Source: Alphaproteobacteria bacterium (GTDB taxonomy: Bacteria; Pseudomonadota; Alphaproteobacteria; JAAEOK01). Taken from it: DNA of 64,000 bases. The notes beneath the pieces are model-generated. The model was not told the DNA's origin. It ran no database searches and saw only the letters and a program-made list of their open reading frames with translations. The stretch's first letter is position 1. Each line of letters opens with the position of its first letter. Positions 16,693 through 25,100 of this stretch are shown here, in pieces. The DNA lies in NCBI GenBank assembly GCA_024244705.1, contig JAAEOK010000045.1, positions 1-64,000 on the forward strand, written 5' to 3'. The position numbers and the translations under genes are program-made.

Positions 16693-16778
16693 GAATCCTG
16701 ACTTTGTTATTTTTCGAGTGCCGAAAAACTGCGAATATTTCTGCAGGGCGACCACCGAATTTCCGCGGTCGGGGTGAG

Positions 16779-17603
16779 ATGATGCACGAAACCGTTCTCA
16801 TGGCCGAGATATCCTGGGTCGAGTATGAACGCCGTCTGATTGTGGAGGACGCGATCGTATTGGTCCCGGTCGGCGCCGTTGAACAACACGGCCCGCATAT
16901 GCCTTTGGGAACCGATGCCATCCTGTCGGGCGAAATGGCGCGCCGCGCGGCAGAGCGCGTAGGTGGCATCGTCGCGCCGACCCTCAGCTATGGTTACAAG
17001 TCGCAGCCGCGTACCGGTGGCGGTGATCATTTCCCGGGCTCAACAGGGCTCGATGGTGACAACCTCTCTCATCTGGTGACCGATGTCGTCGCCGAGCTCG
17101 GTCGCACCGGCGCCAAGAAAATTGCACTTATAGACGGGCACTATGAAAATCAATTCTTCCTGACCGAAGGTTGTGAACAGGCCATACGCAGGCTCGAAGC
17201 CAAGGGCATCGACGATGTCAAGGTCCTTAAGATGCGCTATCCGGAAACCGTGAAGCAGGAGACCCTCGATTATCTTGAGCAGTTCTATCCTGATGGGTAT
17301 CCCGGTCTCGACCTCGAGCACGGAGGGATACTCGAGACTTCGATGATGCTCTATTTGTTTCCGCATCTCGTCGACATGAACAAGGTACCACAGGATCCAC
17401 CGGCCTCTTTTCCGCCGTTCGACCTGTATCCCCACGAAGGGCGCGAGTGGGTACCGGAGTCCGGTGTGTTGACCCCGGCGACCAACTCCTCTGCCGAGAT
17501 CGGCCGAATGCTGGTCGAAGAGTTCGTCGAGCTGGTGGCGGGAGCGTTGAGGTCGGCGTTCCGCTCAACCGATTCCTCGATGGTGGAAAGGCGAGTGTCG
17601 TGA
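16779..17603 (+). CDS. Creatininase-family amidohydrolase
   Basis: A 274-residue protein matching Pseudomonas creatininase closely through the active site: metal ligands Glu35, His37 and Asp46 in VEQHGPHMPLGTD, His121 and Glu123 in DGHYEN, and the block YGYKSQPRTGGGDHFPG. However, the two tryptophans that contact creatinine in the Pseudomonas enzyme (Trp154, Trp174) align with Pro155 and Leu177 here. It is therefore a creatininase-type metal amidase whose substrate may be another small amide or lactam. ATG ATG at 16779/16782 follows GGTGAG. It is divergent from LysR and followed by an isochorismatase-family amidase and an ABC importer. Confidence 0.88.
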   Translation: MMHETVLMAEISWVEYERRLIVEDAIVLVPVGAVEQHGPHMPLGTDAILSGEMARRAAERVGGIVAPTLSYGYKSQPRTGGGDHFPGSTGLDGDNLSHLVTDVVAELGRTGAKKIALIDGHYENQFFLTEGCEQAIRRLEAKGIDDVKVLKMRYPETVKQETLDYLEQFYPDGYPGLDLEHGGILETSMMLYLFPHLVDMNKVPQDPPASFPPFDLYPHEGREWVPESGVLTPATNSSAEIGRMLVEEFVELVAGALRSAFRSTDSSMVERRVS

Positions 17604-17644
17604 GACGATTGCCGACCTAGCGGAATTTAAATGGAGGTACCAAA

Positions 17645-18355
17645 TTGAGTTCGTCCGTCCCCGCCGATCCCTACGACTTTCCGTTTGACGGTGATCTCGG
17701 CGCCGAGAACACGGCGGTCATGGTCATCGATATGCAAAAGGATTTCTGCGATGAAGGGGGTTACTTCCATGCCATGGGCTATGACGTATCGGCGATGCGG
17801 GCATTGATCGAACCGATTGGCAAGGTCTTAGCGGCGGCGCGGACACAGGGCTTTCCCGTTATGCACACGCGTCAGGGAAAGCGACCGGACCTATCCGACG
17901 TCCCCGAGGTGGCACGATGGCGGAGCCGCAACGGCGGTGCCGAGATTGGTTCTCCCAGCCCCCTGGGCCGATTCATGATTCGAGGCGAGGCGGGATTCGA
18001 AATTGTCGATGAGTTGAGCCCGGTACCGGGCGAACCGGTCATCGACAAGGCTGGCGCCAGTGCATTCTTCGCCACCGATCTCGATCTCTTACTGCGCAGC
18101 CAGGGCATCCGGAACATCGTCTTCACCGGCATAACGACCGATGTCTGCGTTCACAGCACGATGCGGGCGGCGGCGGATCGCGGTTACGATGGATTGTTGC
18201 TGGAGGATTGCTGCGCCGCGACTGTCGCCAGCAATCACACGGCGGCCCTTAGCATGATCAAACAGGAAGGCGGCTATTTCGGTAGCGTCTCAAACGCGGC
18301 CGATTTCATTGGCGCGATATCGCTGGGTGATGAGGCCACGCGATTGGCAGGGTAG
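17645..18355 (+). CDS. Isochorismatase-family amidohydrolase (biuret hydrolase / RutB-like)
   Basis: A 236-residue cysteine hydrolase. The catalytic triad is visible as Asp in VIDMQKDFC, Lys in VIDKAGASAF and Cys in GITTDVCVHSTMR. The N-terminus (DPYDFPFDGDL, then DNTA-like ENTAVMVIDM) and the RQGKRPDLSD and SPLGRFMIRGE blocks recall biuret and ureidoacrylate amidohydrolases, which split a terminal urea or carbamoyl amide. Start is TTG at 17645 with GGAGGT at 17633. Together with the creatininase-like enzyme it could carry a ring-opening then decarbamoylation sequence, for example a carbamoyl-amino acid to the amino acid, CO2 and ammonia (inference). Confidence 0.86.
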   Translation: MSSSVPADPYDFPFDGDLGAENTAVMVIDMQKDFCDEGGYFHAMGYDVSAMRALIEPIGKVLAAARTQGFPVMHTRQGKRPDLSDVPEVARWRSRNGGAEIGSPSPLGRFMIRGEAGFEIVDELSPVPGEPVIDKAGASAFFATDLDLLLRSQGIRNIVFTGITTDVCVHSTMRAAADRGYDGLLLEDCCAATVASNHTAALSMIKQEGGYFGSVSNAADFIGAISLGDEATRLAG

Positions 18356-18405
18356 GGCAGGTTGGAATGATTGTCGTTCAACAACACACCAGAAGAGGGA
18401 GGCAA

Positions 18406-19362
18406 ATGATGAAATTCACAAGGCGAATGGTTCTCGGTGCGGCGACGGTCTTGGTCGCCGCGTCAGCCTATGGCGGCGCAGCCAACGCGCAGGACAAGAA
18501 GGTCGCGATCGTGCTGCCCGGCAGCATCACCGACCAGGCTTTCAACCAGGTTCTTTATGAGGGCATCGTCCTCGTCGGCAAAGAGACGGGCATGGAGACC
18601 GCCTACAGCGAAAAGGTCAAGCAGGCGGATCAGTCCGAGCATCTGGAAGATTACGCCCGACGCGGCTATGGCTTGGTCTACGGTGCCGGCGGCGAGTTCG
18701 TCGATTCGACCAAGCGCGCGGCTCGACGCTATCCGGAGACATTGTTCGCGTGCCTCAATTGTTCTGCGGTCGAGGGTGTCGCGACGATCGGCTATGACAA
18801 TGTGTCTATCGGCTACTTGCTTGGCTTTACGGCGGGCAAGATGGTTGAAACGGGCAAGATTGGGATCGTTGCCGGACAGAAAATCGCGCCGGTCCTGCAG
18901 CTTGTCGAGGGCATGACCGCCGGCATGAAGGATGCGATGGGTGGCGGCGAGGTGCTCGTGACCTATACCGAGGATTGGGACGACGTGGCCAAGGCCAAAG
19001 AGGCCACCTTCGGCCAGATCAGCCAAGGCGCCCAGGCCATTATTCCCTATCTGGACAACGGCATCGTCGGCGTCATGCAGGCGCTCGAAGAAAAGGGTAT
19101 GTGGGGGCTTGGCGCAATCACCGATCTCGGTTCCAGCTGGCCGAAGACCAATCTCATCTCGGCCGTTCAAGATTGGCGCCAGGCTATTCTGTTCTATGCC
19201 AACGAGTACGAAAACGGCACCGCCGAGAAGAAGGTATATACCTTCGGCATCGGTACGACGCCGCTGAGCGTCGGCACAATGAACCCAGACATGCCGCCGA
19301 GTGTAAAGGCCGATGTCGAAAAACTCGTCGACGATATGAAAACCGGCAAGTTCAGCATGTAG
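18406..19362 (+). CDS. BMP-family ABC transporter substrate-binding protein
   Basis: A 318-residue periplasmic binding protein of the basic membrane protein family (nucleosides and related purine/pyrimidine compounds). It has a Tat/Sec-like signal peptide (residues 1-29, RRMVLGA then a hydrophobic stretch and ANAQ), then KVAIVLPGSITDQAFNQ, GYDNVSIGYLLGF and an IGTTPLSVG end. ATG 18406 follows GAGGGAGG; the earlier in-frame ATG at 18367 lacks a site. It is followed by a strong terminator-like hairpin and then the ATPase and two permeases, so the binding protein is probably made in excess. It contains no membrane-anchoring lipobox Cys. Confidence 0.9.
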   Translation: MMKFTRRMVLGAATVLVAASAYGGAANAQDKKVAIVLPGSITDQAFNQVLYEGIVLVGKETGMETAYSEKVKQADQSEHLEDYARRGYGLVYGAGGEFVDSTKRAARRYPETLFACLNCSAVEGVATIGYDNVSIGYLLGFTAGKMVETGKIGIVAGQKIAPVLQLVEGMTAGMKDAMGGGEVLVTYTEDWDDVAKAKEATFGQISQGAQAIIPYLDNGIVGVMQALEEKGMWGLGAITDLGSSWPKTNLISAVQDWRQAILFYANEYENGTAEKKVYTFGIGTTPLSVGTMNPDMPPSVKADVEKLVDDMKTGKFSM

Positions 19363-19379
19363 CGAAACCTAACTCCCTG

Positions 19380-19415
19380 GGGCCCCGCGCGCTCGTGCGT
19401 GGGGCCCGTTCTTTT
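19380..19415 (+). terminator. Strong hairpin with T-tract inside the ABC operon (partial terminator)
   Basis: A 12-bp stem (GGGCCCCGCGCG pairing with TGCGTGGGGCCC, two G-T wobbles) with a CTCG tetraloop at 19380-19407, followed by TTCTTTT. It sits between the binding-protein gene and the ATPase gene, so it probably attenuates transcription and sets the excess of binding protein over transporter. It may also protect the 3' end of the upstream message. Confidence 0.75.
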
Positions 19416-19439
19416 GCACCGCCGAACAGCCGGTGAGTC

Positions 19440-20972
19440 ATGCCGACCGTGGCCAGTGAGCATCACCTCGTCGTCGACGGCGTAACCAAGACGTTTGGCG
19501 AATTGCGCGCCAATGACGACGTCAATCTTCATGTCCGAAGAGGATCGATCCACGCCATATTGGGTGAAAATGGGGCCGGCAAGACGACCCTCATGAACAT
19601 CCTGTACGGGCTCTATCAACCTGATGAAGGGCGCATTCTGGTCGATGACCGCGAGGTCAAGATCGAGAGCCCGAAGGACGCGTTGGCCCAGGGCATCGGC
19701 ATGGTGCATCAACATTTCATGCTGGTCCGGCCGTTGACCGTTACCGAAAACGTCATTCTTGGCATGAAACAGGGGAGGGTCGGCCTTGATCTAAAGGCCC
19801 ATGCCACCCGGCTATCCGAACTCAGTGATTCATTTGGCTTCGAGATAGATCCCAATGAAGCCATCTGGAAGCTGCCGATGGGCATGCAGCAGCGGGTCGA
19901 AATCTTGAAGCTGCTCTATCACAACGTCGATATTCTTATATTCGATGAACCGACCAGCGTGCTGACGCCGAGCGAGACTGGCCCTTTTTTCGATGTCCTG
20001 AGGCGCCTGACCGAGGCCGACAAGACGATTCTGTTTATCACCCATAAGCTCGAGGAGGTGATATCGATCTCCGACCGGGTCACGGTGATGCGAAACGGCC
20101 AAGTGACGGCGGAGGTCGAGACAACCGATACGGATGCTCGGGAGTTAGCGCGGCTGATGATCGGTCGCGATGTCGTATTCGACATTCCCCACCGGGACAT
20201 GGAAGCCGGACGGGAGATGCTGCGGGTGGAGAATGTTCGTGCCACCGGCGACAGAGGCATCGGCGCTCTCGACGACATTTCCCTGTCCGTGAAAAGTGGC
20301 GAAATTCTCGGAGTGGCCGGTGTCGACGGCAATGGTCAAGCGGAACTGGCCGAGGTCATCGCCGGTTTGAGGAAGCCCGAATCAGGTCATATTCGGGTTG
20401 GCGGTGAACTGATCGACGATGTTTCGGTGGCCGAACGCAAGCGTCGATGGAAAATCGGTTATGTTCCAGAGGACCGTCACGAAGTAGGTCTTGTCCTCGA
20501 CCAATCTGTCGCCATGAATCTGGTCCTTAGGACCTTTCGTTGGCTGCCATTTGCAAACCACCATGTTCTCAATCCCGGAGCAATCCGCGCCAACGCCGAA
20601 AAGTTGGTCGACCAGTACAATGTACGCCTGCAAAGCATCGAACAAGAGACCCGGTATCTCTCGGGCGGCAATCAACAAAAGCTCATCCTCGCCCGAGAGA
20701 TAGAAGACGGGCCGCAAGTCCTGGTCGTTGCGCAGCCAACCAAGGGACTGGACGTTGGCGCAATCGAATTCGTCCAGAAAACGCTTCTCGAGCAGCGGGC
20801 GAGGGGCGTCGCGATTCTTTATATTTCAACCGAGCTCGAGCATGTGCTCGAGGTAAGCGGCCGTATAGCGGTCATCTTTCGCGGCCGGATAACCGGCTTG
20901 CTCGATACCGCCGAGGCAACCCCGGAGCGCCTCGGCCTGCTAATGGCAGGCGCCGTCGGAGAAGCTGCCTGA
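19440..20972 (+). CDS. ABC transporter ATP-binding protein, two NBDs (nucleoside/simple-sugar type)
   Basis: A 510-residue double ATPase of the NupA/YufO/RbsA class. NBD1 has Walker A GENGAGKT at 42-49, the Q-loop in MVHQHFML and Walker B ILIFDEPTSVL; its signature is the variant LPMGMQQR. NBD2 has a degenerate Walker A (GVDGNGQAE) but a good signature LSGGNQQK, the usual asymmetry in this class. It couples ATP hydrolysis to uptake through the two permeases that follow with overlapping start and stop codons. Confidence 0.92.
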   Translation: MPTVASEHHLVVDGVTKTFGELRANDDVNLHVRRGSIHAILGENGAGKTTLMNILYGLYQPDEGRILVDDREVKIESPKDALAQGIGMVHQHFMLVRPLTVTENVILGMKQGRVGLDLKAHATRLSELSDSFGFEIDPNEAIWKLPMGMQQRVEILKLLYHNVDILIFDEPTSVLTPSETGPFFDVLRRLTEADKTILFITHKLEEVISISDRVTVMRNGQVTAEVETTDTDARELARLMIGRDVVFDIPHRDMEAGREMLRVENVRATGDRGIGALDDISLSVKSGEILGVAGVDGNGQAELAEVIAGLRKPESGHIRVGGELIDDVSVAERKRRWKIGYVPEDRHEVGLVLDQSVAMNLVLRTFRWLPFANHHVLNPGAIRANAEKLVDQYNVRLQSIEQETRYLSGGNQQKLILAREIEDGPQVLVVAQPTKGLDVGAIEFVQKTLLEQRARGVAILYISTELEHVLEVSGRIAVIFRGRITGLLDTAEATPERLGLLMAGAVGEAA

Positions 20973-22072
20973 TGCTGGGCGCAATACGCTTCCTTTATAT
21001 GTTCAAAAGCGTCTGGGCGGTTGTGGCTGCCTTGATCGTTGGCTCCTTCCTCATCAAGCTTGCCGGATCCGATCCAATCGAGGCCTATGTCGCTCTCTTC
21101 AAGGGCGCATTTACGGAATACTATGGCGTCGGTAGCACCCTGGTGAAGATGTCGCCGTTGGTGCTTGCGGGTCTGGCGGTCACCGTGCCGCTGCGGGCTG
21201 GGCAGTTCAACATTGGCGTCGAAGGGCAGATTTACATGGGCGCGCTGTTCGCGACGCTCGCGGCCCTTTATCTTCCCGCTATGCCGGGCTGGCTCCACAT
21301 CCTGGCCGCGTCCTTGTCGGGGATGATTGGCGGGGCGTTTTGGGCCCTGATTCCCGCGATCCTCAAGGCGTACTACCGAGTCAACGAGATTATCGTCACC
21401 CTGCTGATGAACTATGTGGCGATCAACATAGTCAGTTACGCGGTAAGCGGCCCGATGATGGCGCCCGACGCGCCCTATCCCTACTCCCACGAGATACCCG
21501 AAGCCTTGTTCCTGCCTCATGTGCTGCCGCGGACCGACGCCCACCTCGGCGTCGTTATTGGGATCGTTCTCGCCATCGTCATATTCGCCGTATTTCGATA
21601 CGGCACCTTCGGCTTCACCTTGTCCACCGTGGGCAAGAACGCACGGGCCGCCGAGTACGCCGGCGTCTCGGTACGCCGCACCATTGTCCTCGCCTTCGTG
21701 GTCGCCGGTGCCATGGGAGGATTGGCGGGGACGTATGAGGTGTTGGGACTGAAATATCGGCTGTTTCACCATTTCAGCCCGGGATACGGGTACGACGGTA
21801 TCGTCATAACATTCCTCGCCGGCGCCAATCCCCTGTTCGTCGTCATCGCCGCGACCTTCCTGGCCGGCCTGAGAAGCGGTGCCGGTATCATGCAGCGCGC
21901 CGTCGGCGTCGATGCGACGGTAATCGAGGCAATCCAGGGCTTGGTCGTTATCTTTGTTGCGATGGGCCTCGCGTTTCGCTTCGACCGCACATATTGGGCC
22001 AAATTCCTCCATACGCGCAGGGCCGCCGACCGCGGTCTGGCGCCAGGGTCGGGGGGCGACAAGCCACCATGA
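20972..22072 (+). CDS. ABC transporter permease (BMP-type importer, first subunit)
   Basis: A 366-residue integral membrane protein of the nucleoside/branched-chain-type permease family. About ten hydrophobic segments follow a short N-terminus, with AGQFNIGVEGQIYMGA and the coupling-helix region TVGKNARAAEYAGV. The ATG at 20972 shares a base with the stop TGA of the ATPase gene, so I reject the long upstream extension of the same frame. It pairs with the permease at 22069. Confidence 0.9.
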   Translation: MLGAIRFLYMFKSVWAVVAALIVGSFLIKLAGSDPIEAYVALFKGAFTEYYGVGSTLVKMSPLVLAGLAVTVPLRAGQFNIGVEGQIYMGALFATLAALYLPAMPGWLHILAASLSGMIGGAFWALIPAILKAYYRVNEIIVTLLMNYVAINIVSYAVSGPMMAPDAPYPYSHEIPEALFLPHVLPRTDAHLGVVIGIVLAIVIFAVFRYGTFGFTLSTVGKNARAAEYAGVSVRRTIVLAFVVAGAMGGLAGTYEVLGLKYRLFHHFSPGYGYDGIVITFLAGANPLFVVIAATFLAGLRSGAGIMQRAVGVDATVIEAIQGLVVIFVAMGLAFRFDRTYWAKFLHTRRAADRGLAPGSGGDKPP

Positions 22073-23013
22073 TCGAAATTTTTCTCGACCCACAGTTACT
22101 GACGGACTTTCTTCGGACCAGCCTGCGTCTCGCGGTACCGATCACCTTTGCCGCCGTCGGTGGGGTGCTGTCGGAACGGAGCGGGGTCTACAACATTGGC
22201 CTCGAAGGGATGATGCTGGCCGGCGCCTTCGGTGCGGCGGTCGGCGCGTTCTTTTTTGGGACCCCGTTCGCGGGTGTCGTGACCGGCGCGATGTGCGGCA
22301 TGCTTGCGGCCCTAATACTCGCCGTCCTTGGTGTTTCCTTGGGCGTCAACCAAATCGTGACCGGGATCGCAATCAACCTCCTGGTGCTCGGATTGACGTC
22401 GTTCCTGTCACGCGTGGTTTTCGGCGCCCAGGCCAACACGCTCGATCTCGAAGGCTTCCGGCCATTGGCGATCCCGGTCCTGGTTTCGATCCCAGTCATA
22501 GGTCCGGTTTTCTTCGGCCAGGATGCGCTGGTCTATGCCATGTATGGGCTTGTGCCGATGATGTATTACATCATGTTCAAGACCCCCTGGGGGCTGAACA
22601 TTCGAGCCGTCGGCGAGAACCCGCGGGCAGCCGATACAGCGGGTGTTCCGGTTAACCTCGTACGCTATGCCTGCGTTCTGGGAAGCGGCGTTTTTGCTGG
22701 GCTGGGCGGCTGTTTCCTCGTTCTATCCCAGGTCTTTCTGTTTTCGGAGAACATGAGCGCGGGCAAAGGCTTCATTGCCCTTGCCGCGGTTATTCTCGGG
22801 CGCTGGAATCCGATCGGTGCCCTATTGGCCTGTTTGCTCTTTGGATTTTTTGATTCGCTGCAACTTCGATTGCAATTCCTCAATCCCGACGTCCCGCACG
22901 AGATTTTCGTGGCGCTGCCCTACATGGTTTCGATATTGGCGCTGGTCGGGCTCGTCGGTCGGCCAACACCGCCCGCCGCTGCGGGTATCCCCTACCGACG
23001 GGAGGCGAAATGA
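22069..23013 (+). CDS. ABC transporter permease (BMP-type importer, second subunit)
   Basis: A 314-residue membrane protein homologous to the first permease: GVYNIGLEGMMLAGA, then the coupling-helix block AVGENPRAADTAGV, and a C-terminus with several transmembrane helices. The ATG at 22069 overlaps the upstream TGA in an ATGA arrangement. It completes a BMP, ATPase, permease, permease importer. Its own stop overlaps the start of the amidinotransferase gene, tying the imported compound to that enzyme. Confidence 0.9.
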   Translation: MIEIFLDPQLLTDFLRTSLRLAVPITFAAVGGVLSERSGVYNIGLEGMMLAGAFGAAVGAFFFGTPFAGVVTGAMCGMLAALILAVLGVSLGVNQIVTGIAINLLVLGLTSFLSRVVFGAQANTLDLEGFRPLAIPVLVSIPVIGPVFFGQDALVYAMYGLVPMMYYIMFKTPWGLNIRAVGENPRAADTAGVPVNLVRYACVLGSGVFAGLGGCFLVLSQVFLFSENMSAGKGFIALAAVILGRWNPIGALLACLLFGFFDSLQLRLQFLNPDVPHEIFVALPYMVSILALVGLVGRPTPPAAAGIPYRREAK

Positions 23014-24068
23014 GCATGTCCACAATCGATCCGGCCGCTCGGTCGTCTCGGCGAGACAGCCGATCCGAGGGTGCCGGTTGTTCAACCGCAGCCGGTGACG
23101 CGATCTATGTGCGATCAGAGTGGGGTGAGCTCAAGGAATGCATATACGGGTGGAGCGGTCAGTTCATTTTTCCAAAGTTTTTACAAGATGCCGACGTGCG
23201 GCCATCGGGCGATTTCCGGCAGTTCTGGTTTGAGAATCAGGAACGCGACGTGCGCGACGCCGACCCGGATTATTACCAACGCTGGAGTGCGCAGATCGAG
23301 GGCGCCGTCAAGTTTCTCGAGGGCGAGGGCGTGCGGGTGCATCAACCCACCTACATCAGCGAAGCAAACCTGCGATATCCGCGCGGCGAAAACCATGGCG
23401 TGTTGACCGGTTGGCTTCGCGATCCCTTCGTCACAATCGCCAATAGTGTTATCGAGTTGGCGCCCCGATCGCTCTTCCACCGGCGCCAACGCTTTTCCAT
23501 ACGTCACATACTGGCCGAGACGATGGATCGTGGCGCCCGCTACTTCGCCCAACCCGATGGTGGCGCAGACGATAGTCTCGATGGTCCCGGCTGGGGTTAC
23601 CTCGAAGGCGGCGACATTTTCGTCCTCGGTAAAAAGATCTTGGTCGGTCACTCCGGCAATGCCAGCAACCCGGAAGGCGCGCGATGGCTTCAGCACGTCT
23701 TGGGAACCGATTACAATGTCGAGATGGTTGCGATCGATCCCAATTTCGCCCATCTCGATTGCGTGCTGTCGACGCCACGCGAAGGCGTGGCAGCGGTTTG
23801 CAAGTCAGCGATGATCGAAGGGATTCCAGATTGCCTCCGCGATTGGGACATCATCGACGTTCCGTTCGAGATCGCGAAAATCCATTTAGGCTGCAACAAC
23901 CTGATAATGAACGACCGTCTCGTCGTCATGCCATCGGAGCAGGCGCACGACACGCTCGCCGCTGAGCTCGAGGCGCGCAAGTTCGACGTCGTTCGCCTGC
24001 CATATGGTGATGTATATGCGGTTGGCGGCTCGTTCCGCTGCGCACATCAGCCGCTGATTCGGTTGTAG
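23010..24068 (+). CDS. Amidinotransferase-family protein (pentein fold, AGAT-like)
   Basis: A 352-residue protein of the glycine/inosamine amidinotransferase branch of the guanidino-modifying superfamily. Visible catalytic elements: RDPFV, EGGDIFVLGK (Asp), FAHLDCVLST (His) and Cys344 in GGSFRCAHQPLIR, spaced as in AGAT and arginine deiminases. It moves or hydrolyses the amidino group of arginine-like substrates through a Cys-amidino intermediate. Its start overlaps the permease stop (ATGA), so it is translationally coupled to the importer. The imported molecule is therefore a likely amidino donor or acceptor. Whether it is a transferase or a hydrolase cannot be read from sequence. Confidence 0.82.
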   Translation: MSMSTIDPAARSSRRDSRSEGAGCSTAAGDAIYVRSEWGELKECIYGWSGQFIFPKFLQDADVRPSGDFRQFWFENQERDVRDADPDYYQRWSAQIEGAVKFLEGEGVRVHQPTYISEANLRYPRGENHGVLTGWLRDPFVTIANSVIELAPRSLFHRRQRFSIRHILAETMDRGARYFAQPDGGADDSLDGPGWGYLEGGDIFVLGKKILVGHSGNASNPEGARWLQHVLGTDYNVEMVAIDPNFAHLDCVLSTPREGVAAVCKSAMIEGIPDCLRDWDIIDVPFEIAKIHLGCNNLIMNDRLVVMPSEQAHDTLAAELEARKFDVVRLPYGDVYAVGGSFRCAHQPLIRL

Positions 24069-24070
24069 GC

Positions 24071-25093
24071 ATGGTTACCAACAGCAGCGTCCACACCATG
24101 CGCGCGGTCGTGGTTGATGAGCCTGGGAACATCGATCACCTGCACCTGAAAACCGTTCCGGTCCCCGAACCACAACCCGGTGAGATTCGGATCCAGGTTG
24201 CCTATGCCGGCTGCAACTGGAGCGACATTCAGAAGCGGCAGGGTGTCTACCCTGACCCGATCGTCTATCCGGCGATCCTTGGGCTCGAGGTATCGGGGCG
24301 AGTCGACGCGGTCGGCAAGGGCGTTCGTGGATTCCGCATCGGCGACCGAGTTGCGGCAATCACCGGCCCCTCTCATCTTGGCGGGTTTGCAGACTATTGC
24401 ATGGTCGCCGCTCGGTATGCGATGCGAATGCCGGATTCTGTTTCGTTGGAACTCGGTGCCGCATTTCCTATGGTGGCGATGACCGCCTACCACCTGTTGT
24501 TCAGCGCCCATAGGCTGCGCAAGGGGGAGGTCCTTCTGGTCCACGCCATCGGCGGTGCGGTCGGCCTCATGTTGACCCAGATCGCGGTTCGCGAAGGCGC
24601 CATCGTGATCGGCACCGTCGGCACGGCGTCCAAGGCGCAGAAGGCTCTCGATTATGGCGCCGCCCTCGTCGTCGACAACACCGGCGAAGATTTCGTTGCC
24701 GCGGCGATGACATTCACCGAAGGTCGCGGCGTCGATCTGGTCATCGATTCGCTTGGCGGGACAATCTTGCCGCGTAGCTTCGATGCGCTTCGCACCTACG
24801 GCAAGATCATCAATATCGGCGAAGCGGCCGGTTACCCGGATTTCGATATTCGTCCGAAGCTTTACGAAAAGTCGACCTCGCTAGCCGGGTTCGAATTGCA
24901 CCATGCGGACCCGGGCTCGACGCGGTGGCGGCGCGGCCTGCGATATGTCCTAGAGGGACTTAGCGCGGGCTGGCTCAGGGTTCCGATCGAAGGCATTTAC
25001 GACCTCGAAGATTACGAGGCCGCGCAAAGACGATTGGAAAATCGCGGCGTCAGCGGGAAGTTGTTGCTAAGTGTCGATCCCAGCCTCAATTAG
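24071..25093 (+). CDS. MDR-family NADPH:quinone oxidoreductase-like protein
   Basis: A 340-residue medium-chain reductase with GLEVSGRVDAVG, GDRVAAI and the cofactor motif LLVHAIGGAVGLMLTQIA, without structural-zinc cysteines, as in zeta-crystallin-type quinone reductases. It starts 2 nt after the amidinotransferase stop, so it is the last gene of the importer operon. The third such reductase in the window. The natural substrate is unknown. Confidence 0.85.
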   Translation: MVTNSSVHTMRAVVVDEPGNIDHLHLKTVPVPEPQPGEIRIQVAYAGCNWSDIQKRQGVYPDPIVYPAILGLEVSGRVDAVGKGVRGFRIGDRVAAITGPSHLGGFADYCMVAARYAMRMPDSVSLELGAAFPMVAMTAYHLLFSAHRLRKGEVLLVHAIGGAVGLMLTQIAVREGAIVIGTVGTASKAQKALDYGAALVVDNTGEDFVAAAMTFTEGRGVDLVIDSLGGTILPRSFDALRTYGKIINIGEAAGYPDFDIRPKLYEKSTSLAGFELHHADPGSTRWRRGLRYVLEGLSAGWLRVPIEGIYDLEDYEAAQRRLENRGVSGKLLLSVDPSLN

Positions 25094-25100
25094 GAACGGG

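Noticed and set aside
20819-22093. A 424-codon complement frame over the first permease
   Set aside because: Antisense of transmembrane codons gives Asp/His/Gln-rich nonsense typical of shadows.
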